This document shows, one piece after another, positions 50,472 to 56,015 of a stretch of 56,015 bases of DNA (position 1 is the stretch's first letter; the number at the start of each line of letters is the position of its first letter). Below the pieces are notes generated by a model. The model was not told the origin of the DNA. It saw only the letters and a list, made by a program, of their open reading frames with translations, and did not search any database. The stretch is from assembly GCA_017965425.1 (NCBI GenBank), contig JAGCPY010000062.1, positions 1 through 56,015 on the forward strand, in the 5' to 3' direction. The position numbers and the translations under genes were made by a program. This stretch comes from Bacteroidaceae bacterium. Its GTDB lineage: Bacteria > Bacteroidota > Bacteroidia > Bacteroidales > Bacteroidaceae.

Positions 50472-53400
50472 TTATTTGATGATTACCTTCTTGCCGTTAT
50501 GGATGTAGATACCGCGAGGAAGCCTACCCCGACCCTCCCCATAGGAGGGAGTATTGTGGGAGGGGCTTACCTTCCGTCCACTTATGTCATACCACGCGCC
50601 AGCCTCCTCTCTCCCTGACGGGGAGGATACGAGGGTGGGACCTTCTTCGCCGAAGAACATCTTCACGTTGTTGGGATCGATGTTGGCGGCGGAGATGCCG
50701 TTGAGCTGGAAGTACGCACGGAAGGGGTTGATGGAGGCACCGGACTCGGGATAGTAGAGGGTGTTTTCTGCGCCCAGGAAGAGGATGCTGTGGTTGTCCG
50801 CATTGAAGGTGATGGGGGCGTAGGTGCCGGTGAAGGTGACCTTGGTGGTCTCCACATTACGGGCTGCACAATCGATGGTGACGTTTTCGAAAAGTGGGTC
50901 TTTTATGTCCCAGGTATAGGGGTCGCATGCATCGTAGCCTTCAGCCTTCTCCCAACGAATAATATAAGGTGTACCGGCAGTGAGTGTCTGAACAGGCTCG
51001 CTGAAGTTGAGGGTCAGCGTACCGCCAGCGTATGAAGCACTGCTGAGGGTACGAGCCTCGGCACCGGCCAAGGGGCTGGCAGCAATCTGTGCGGCACTCA
51101 GCGAGAAGGGCAGGCACAGCGTGTTCCAGTCGCCGTCCTTGTAGAGCGTGCGGTCGGCGAGGGTGACGTTAAACTCACTGCCGTCGGCGGCAGCCTTGCT
51201 GATGACATCACTGTTGTCTGCATTGTTGGCCAGGATGAGGTCGTAGAGGGTGGTGAACATGATGGGGCTGCTCCAGTTGCTGGCACCTTCGGTACCGCCG
51301 TCAACTTGCACCTGAACTTCGTAGGTGGTTCCAGCGTACAAACCAGTTAGCTCGCTTGAGTTCGTGGTAGAGGTAACCATATTCTCAGGGCCGTATGTGT
51401 AAGTCTCATACACACCGAAGTCATCAATGAAGAGGAAGTCTTTTCCTGTATCGGTATGACGGATGGCAATGTAGCCTTGTTGACCTGCGTATGCCCTCAG
51501 GTCAACTATTCTTTCTGCCCACGAACCATCCCCTGGGGCAAGATCAGGTTCTTCAACCATAACGAAATCACTGATGGTGTTGGTTCCGGTGGAGACATAC
51601 ATGGCAAAGTATTCTTGATACCCACTGTTGTCTCCCGCTACCCAGAACTTCAGGACATCGCCCAGCGTCATTTGGGGTGACACCAGCCAGTTGTCAACAC
51701 TGACATCCTTACCACCATAATAACTCCTTGACATCGCTACGTATTCGCCTGAATGGGCAGAGCTTTGATAATTTTGATCTTGCTTTGTAAAGCAATCCCC
51801 TCTCATCTGCTCCCACGTGTCCTTATTATATGGACCGACGGCGTATGTCGTCCAGTTGCCAAGGCCATTTTCGAAGCTATCGAAAAAGACCTCATTCATA
51901 GAGTACGTTACCTCTCTATACTTCACCTTAAAGTTCTCTTCATCGCTGTTCCAGCTGATGGTCGCCGAGTTGGCAGCGATGTCGCTGGCGGCCACATTGG
52001 CAGGAATAGGAATCATTTCGGTATGGAAAGTCACTACGTTGCTCCATCTACTTTGATCTATCTCGTCTATGTAAGCGCGAACCTTCACTGCATATTCAGT
52101 GTCAGGCATTAAACCAGACAAGGTGTAAGGATTGGTGCTGACCAGCGTCAGGTTGCTCTCATCGCCATTCATACAGATCTGCCACTGTGTAGCTTCGCCG
52201 TTCTCTGTCCAGTTCAGTTCAACACTTCTTGTGCCTGGGGTACCAGCGGTGAGATCCGTTGGCTTGGGACAAGCTTCGGGAGTGGTAAAATGGAAGGCTT
52301 CGCTCCAAGCTGAGGTTTCGTTTTCGCCAACACCCTGCACTAAGACAACGTAGTCCGTTTCTTTCTGCAAGCCGGTAAAACTGTAGCTGTTGACATGAGA
52401 GGTGTAAACGCCCAATGCTGCCGTCTGGTCGACAATTCGAATGTCATCTACATAGAAGCAGTCATCGAATCCGTCGAAGCTGCCATCCTTGGTATAATAC
52501 CAGCGAAGGGTGTGAGTGCCGGCAGTGAGAGGGTACTCATAATCTATCCAGTCGCCATCGCCGGAGATACCTTTGATTCTATTGTTATCATCAATAGAGA
52601 AGTAAGCCTTGTCATAATCATTTTCCGATGAGACCTTTGCCGAGAAGGTGAGGGTCTTATCAGTCGCCAAGGTCACCGTGAGAACCATGTCGGATTCCGA
52701 ACCTTCGTTGTCTTCGATGCCGTTGTTTGTACTCTTGGCGCACCAAGAGCCGCTATGGTTGTTTCTCACCACCGTCCAAGGATAACTGCCGGTGGCAGTG
52801 ATGTCAGCCTGGCTGAGGTCACCCGTCTCGAAGTCGGCATTGGCAATGTATCTTTCTTCACCCAATACGACGTTATAGCTGTCGGAGGAGCCCGTCCAAC
52901 TCACAGTGGCGCCATGAGCGGTAAGGCTGTTTGCAACCAGGGCCAGGTCGGCAGGCGCCTGGATGTGTCCCAGCGTGGTGAAGCGGATGGTATTGCTCGG
53001 TGGTGTGTCGCTGCCAGGGCTCTTCACACGCACTGCGTATGTCGTCGCAACGTTAAGGTTATCAAAGCTATAGGGGCTGGTGGCATTGTTGTCCACCGTC
53101 GTCCAGACATAACGGGATTCGTCGCCGAGAGGCATGACCTCGGCCATTTCCAGCCTGCAGCTTTCCGTGACTCCTGTCCAGCTCACTGTGGCACCGTCGT
53201 AGGTCTGGCTGTTCTCAACAAGTGTGAGGACAATCTGGGGTACCAGAGACACGGTCAGGTCAAAACCAGGATCACCATCATCCATGCCGTCACATTCAAA
53301 ATAGAATGTGATGCTGTTGCCGGAGCTGAGAATGGGAGCGACAGTCCTGTCTCCCCAAACACTGTTCAGGAGCATCTCGCTGTCCGTGGAAGCGCCATCG

Positions 53401-56015
53401 TAGATGGATAATTCATCACAACTTTCGTAAGTATGAATCGCGCCTTGCAGACGGAACACATAGCCTTCAGGACAGGTCAGTGTGAGGGTGCTGTACTCAT
53501 CCCCAGAATAATGATCATTATAATCTGGATCATTGTTATTCCACGAATTCGCATAATCATACTTCTTTCCACCGCTGTCATACACCTTGAACGGACGGGT
53601 GAATCCTTCGGGGATGACTACGGTTTTGGGATTGTGTTCGACAGGGATGGTTTCTATGTATTCAGATTCACCAGTTTCTTCGTTATATCGTTCTATTGGA
53701 TATTCCTCTCCCGGCATATTCACATAGAAATATCCGTCTTCGTCTTCCTGGAAGTCATGGTCAATTTGCAAGGGGAATGTGTTCCCATTGTCTTTATACA
53801 CATAGAAGTGTACGGTCTTTGCGCCTGTATAGTCGCCCATACCTGTGACTGTCAGCGTATATTCACCAAGATTTATCACCGAAGAAGCAGTGCCTTCGGC
53901 GTTCGAAATGACGAGGCTATAATCAGAGCCTTCATACAGCAGATCGCCATAGAAATTCTTTACGGTGTAGCTGACCGCAATCTCATCTCCTGTCCAGGAA
54001 ATGACAGGGGAATAGACGATGATAGCCGACCTCAAATCATTCGCACTGATAAAGGGAACAACGAACTCTTCGCCCATCACACTCCAGCTATCGCCCAGAC
54101 TGCTGCGGAGCGTCTCGCCCGTAGCCTCGGTCGGTGTGCCCTGGGCCTCACCGTAAGCCGTGTGGTAGTAGCTGTTGGTAAGGGTGTAGGAACTGTTTTC
54201 TGACTCTGGCAGATAGAAGGTACCGCTGCTGTCCGGATAACAGTTCAAGACTCCGTCCATCAGACAGTTGGTGAACTTCACTGTTCCCGACTCGCGCCTG
54301 CCGAGGAAACCGCCACAGTTTGACATATACTCTGCGTTGATGGTGCCGTCAAAGAGGCAGTCGATGAAGTGGAGCGTGCCAGTACTCTGGCCTACCATGC
54401 CGCCAGTCACAGGGGTTTGCGCTTCCCAGTCTCGAGCGGTGCTGTTGACGGTCACGCTGCTGTAGCACGACTGCAGCGTCGTGGACCCTTCGGCCCTGCC
54501 CACGATACCGCCCGCACGGGAATTTCTGCCGGCATCGATAGTGCCCATGGTGCGCAGATACCGGATGGTGGCACCGTTGACGTAACTGAAGGGAGCCAAA
54601 GGAGGCAGCACCTTCACAACGGGTTCTTCGGGTTGTTCGGATTCTCCAGATTGTCCGGATTCTCCAGACTCTCCGGTTTCTCCAGATTCTCCAGATTCTC
54701 CAGATTCTCCAGATTCTCCGGATTGTCCATTCTCATTGTCTTCAATCGATATATAAACAGCTTCACCGTTCCCCGGCTCTACGTATGCTGATTCTTCTTC
54801 AGCATCCTCTACGGCCAAGTCGATTGTCAACGTACGGGATGCACCCTCAAAGGTGCCTCGGAACGGATTTGTCTCGGTGCCCATCATGCGGCTGACTGTG
54901 ATGTCGCTGCCTAACAGATAATGGCAGGAAGCGAGACCGTCCTTGTCCGAGCTGACGTAGTCGCACAGCAGATCCCATTCCTCAGCAGTGTTGATGATGA
55001 AAGGATAATCGGCAGTGCCGTCGGGCGTGTAGCTGTCGGTCTTGCCGAATCCCTCGGCAATCCACGGCTCCCACTGGGCATAGAGGGTGATGACGGTGCC
55101 GCTGGCGGTGGTCAGGTTCTCCACCGTCTTACCGTCGGCGTATGCCGTGCCGCTGCCGTCGGGCTCGGTGTTCCAGCCAGCAAAGTTGTTGGCGGTGCGG
55201 GTAAAGGTATTGGCTGTCAGGTCAACAGGTGCGTCGCCGTAGGTGAAGTGCATGTCGGCCATCGCCTCGCCCGTGCCACCATTGGCATCGAAGTGAATGG
55301 TGTAGGTGCTCAAGGCGACAGGACTGCTGGTGCTGAAGACCACATTCTGTGCGGGCATGGTCAGTGTGCCATTGGCGTAGGTGCCTGCACTGGGCACAAT
55401 GGTAGCATCCTGCGGACTATAACCCGTAGTAATCATCAGTTCGTCAATGGGAACTTCCACATCTGCGGGGCCATAATAGACTCCATCCAACAGCAAGCCG
55501 TCGCCCTTAAACGTGATGCCGCTGTGGTAGGTGATGGCGCTGTTTCCGCCTACACTCAGGTCAATGCCTTCGGCAGCGGTGACGCTATAGAACGGCGTGC
55601 CTTGATTGACGGTGAGCGGCTGTGTATAGCTGCAGTTCGTGATGGTGCCGCCAGCGCAGAAGGTAGCACTGTTGTCGCCCTCGGTGGTGTTGAGTGTGAC
55701 GGTCCTTGGGGTGAAGAAGCTGCCCGTGATGTTGACCGTCCCATCGCGACGTTTGCCCACAAAACCGCCACAGTTGCGAGTCGTGGCACCGATGATGCTG
55801 CCATCGAACAGGCAGCCATCGATGTTGGTGGTGCCGCTACTGACGGCTACAAAGCCGCCGTGCTCTCCGGCACCGTTGTAGCTGCTGTTGATGGTCAGGC
55901 TGTTGCGGCAACCCGTGATGGAAATGTCGCCTTCGGCATAGACGATGAGGCCAGCAGCGTGTTGGTTGCTGGTGTTGAAGGTGCCGGCAATGTTCAGGTT
56001 CTTGAAGGTGGCATC
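50472..56015 (-). CDS. Giant surface protein, at least 1847 residues, 5' end outside window
   Basis: The frame is open to the right edge; the first visible codons read DATFKNLNIAGTFNT in a GLUG/beta-helix pattern, so the start and signal peptide are missing. In order: beta-helix; one Listeria-Bacteroides repeat (DNA about 55300-55070); GLUG region with a (GES)n insert; an MBG-like strand set (54030-53800); a CUB-like domain (53480-53260); Fn3-like domains (53240-52960, 52280-52030) around jelly-roll domains (52840-52420 and 51900-51400, the last like the cleaved-adhesin family); DWNTLCLPFSL near 51120; LFLGAENTLYYPE; WYDISGRK; and the tail GIYIHNGKKVIIK. It is the first visible gene of the leftward giant cluster and is 21 bp from the next. 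Confidence 0.85.
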   Translation of the reverse strand, partial: DATFKNLNIAGTFNTSNQHAAGLIVYAEGDISITGCRNSLTINSSYNGAGEHGGFVAVSSGTTNIDGCLFDGSIIGATTRNCGGFVGKRRDGTVNITGSFFTPRTVTLNTTEGDNSATFCAGGTITNCSYTQPLTVNQGTPFYSVTAAEGIDLSVGGNSAITYHSGITFKGDGLLLDGVYYGPADVEVPIDELMITTGYSPQDATIVPSAGTYANGTLTMPAQNVVFSTSSPVALSTYTIHFDANGGTGEAMADMHFTYGDAPVDLTANTFTRTANNFAGWNTEPDGSGTAYADGKTVENLTTASGTVITLYAQWEPWIAEGFGKTDSYTPDGTADYPFIINTAEEWDLLCDYVSSDKDGLASCHYLLGSDITVSRMMGTETNPFRGTFEGASRTLTIDLAVEDAEEESAYVEPGNGEAVYISIEDNENGQSGESGESGESGESGETGESGESGQSGESEQPEEPVVKVLPPLAPFSYVNGATIRYLRTMGTIDAGRNSRAGGIVGRAEGSTTLQSCYSSVTVNSTARDWEAQTPVTGGMVGQSTGTLHFIDCLFDGTINAEYMSNCGGFLGRRESGTVKFTNCLMDGVLNCYPDSSGTFYLPESENSSYTLTNSYYHTAYGEAQGTPTEATGETLRSSLGDSWSVMGEEFVVPFISANDLRSAIIVYSPVISWTGDEIAVSYTVKNFYGDLLYEGSDYSLVISNAEGTASSVINLGEYTLTVTGMGDYTGAKTVHFYVYKDNGNTFPLQIDHDFQEDEDGYFYVNMPGEEYPIERYNEETGESEYIETIPVEHNPKTVVIPEGFTRPFKVYDSGGKKYDYANSWNNNDPDYNDHYSGDEYSTLTLTCPEGYVFRLQGAIHTYESCDELSIYDGASTDSEMLLNSVWGDRTVAPILSSGNSITFYFECDGMDDGDPGFDLTVSLVPQIVLTLVENSQTYDGATVSWTGVTESCRLEMAEVMPLGDESRYVWTTVDNNATSPYSFDNLNVATTYAVRVKSPGSDTPPSNTIRFTTLGHIQAPADLALVANSLTAHGATVSWTGSSDSYNVVLGEERYIANADFETGDLSQADITATGSYPWTVVRNNHSGSWCAKSTNNGIEDNEGSESDMVLTVTLATDKTLTFSAKVSSENDYDKAYFSIDDNNRIKGISGDGDWIDYEYPLTAGTHTLRWYYTKDGSFDGFDDCFYVDDIRIVDQTAALGVYTSHVNSYSFTGLQKETDYVVLVQGVGENETSAWSEAFHFTTPEACPKPTDLTAGTPGTRSVELNWTENGEATQWQICMNGDESNLTLVSTNPYTLSGLMPDTEYAVKVRAYIDEIDQSRWSNVVTFHTEMIPIPANVAASDIAANSATISWNSDEENFKVKYREVTYSMNEVFFDSFENGLGNWTTYAVGPYNKDTWEQMRGDCFTKQDQNYQSSAHSGEYVAMSRSYYGGKDVSVDNWLVSPQMTLGDVLKFWVAGDNSGYQEYFAMYVSTGTNTISDFVMVEEPDLAPGDGSWAERIVDLRAYAGQQGYIAIRHTDTGKDFLFIDDFGVYETYTYGPENMVTSTTNSSELTGLYAGTTYEVQVQVDGGTEGASNWSSPIMFTTLYDLILANNADNSDVISKAAADGSEFNVTLADRTLYKDGDWNTLCLPFSLSAAQIAASPLAGAEARTLSSASYAGGTLTLNFSEPVQTLTAGTPYIIRWEKAEGYDACDPYTWDIKDPLFENVTIDCAARNVETTKVTFTGTYAPITFNADNHSILFLGAENTLYYPESGASINPFRAYFQLNGISAANIDPNNVKMFFGEEGPTLVSSPSGREEAGAWYDISGRKVSPSHNTPSYGEGRGRLPRGIYIHNGKKVIIK
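50516..50632. repeat. Palindromic repeats translated in the C-terminal linkers
   Basis: 50521-50566 (CCTCCCCATAGGAGG and flanks) matches 38709-38753 nearly base for base, encoding SPSHNTPSYGEGRGRLPR. CTCCCTGACGGGGAG at 50611-50626 is a degenerate copy of the palindrome in the MITE-like element and encodes part of SSPSGREE. Confidence 0.7.
54640..54729. repeat. 9-bp tandem repeat, ten units, in coding sequence
   Basis: GATTCTCCA-type units (variants GATTGTCCG, GACTCTCCG, GTTTCTCCA) in tandem, giving a (G-E/Q-S)n stretch in a GLUG region. Four consecutive units at 54685-54720 are nearly identical. Change in number would keep the frame. Confidence 0.85.

Noticed and set aside
53433-54203. 256-codon plus-strand frame within the rightmost giant gene
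   Set aside because: Antisense to a frame with CUB-like and GLUG domains; isoleucine-rich nonsense translation.
31794-56015. One giant gene split by frameshifts
   Set aside because: Each ORF with a visible start has its own signal peptide (the rightmost one is cut by the window edge) and all four have a complete C-terminal module, so these are separate paralogues.

Overview
The window looks like a chromosomal segment of a Bacteroidales bacterium, most likely a Prevotella-type (Prevotellaceae) member. The reasons are the many Bacteroidetes promoters (TTTG, about 20 bp, TAnnTTTG), the glgA-like / DUF4270 / panC / panD cluster typical of the order, and four giant secreted proteins that end in the GIY(I/V)xNG(R/K)KVxxK tail common in this group. 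TAG, TAA and TGA are all used as stops.

Layout. 1-1585: left end of a two-gene AAA-ATPase / RloB-like locus resembling AbiL-type phage defence; rloB is cut by the window edge. 1586-2226: non-coding, with an orphan promoter and a TCCCTCACC repeat cluster. 2227-5462 (+): phosphohexomutase, a RelE/ParE-type toxin-antitoxin pair and an overlapping NudC-like NADH pyrophosphatase. 5453-7770 (-): DUF4270 lipoprotein and glycogen-synthase-like protein. 7962-9164 (+): panC and panD. 9291-12878 (-): a secreted polypeptide carrying three polysaccharide-degrading modules (alginate-lyase-like, beta-helix, GH88). 12879-13622: non-coding, with an almost perfect 85-nt-arm hairpin built from the same TCCCTCACC repeats. 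13623-18791 (-): a tightly overlapping operon of nitroreductase, DUF2520 protein, KdsC-like phosphatase, Maf, a small lipoprotein and an M64 peptidase/GH43 fusion. 18902-21184: RlmD and a convergent zinc-ribbon membrane protein. 21353-21426: tRNA-Ala(GGC).

21415-31703: probable genomic island in the 3' end of the tRNA gene. It is flanked by a 13-bp direct repeat, has GGTTCC arm-type repeats near both ends, and carries an integrase pseudogene that has lost its central domain. Cargo: a gene interrupted by an in-frame TAG, a cyclophilin, a compact six-gene operon (unknown, nuclease-like, two metallo-beta-lactamase-fold hydrolases, YaaA, GNAT), a Cof-type phosphatase, a WbuC-like cupin, small unknown proteins and a hipBA-type toxin-antitoxin pair.

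31794-56015 (-): a 24-kb block of four giant repeat-rich surface proteins (1955, 1816, 2089 and at least 1847 residues). They are mosaics of beta-helix/GLUG, Listeria-Bacteroides, Fn3, CUB-like, jelly-roll and BspA-like modules sharing one C-terminal module. Between them lie a TPR-like protein and a 66-residue peptide. The most striking observation is that the linker before the C-terminal tail is built, in each giant, from a different translated extragenic repeat family (palindromic GC-rich units, TCCATTG repeats, GAACCTT repeats). One of these repeat families also forms a MITE-like element with 11-bp terminal inverted repeats that abuts the stop codon of one giant.
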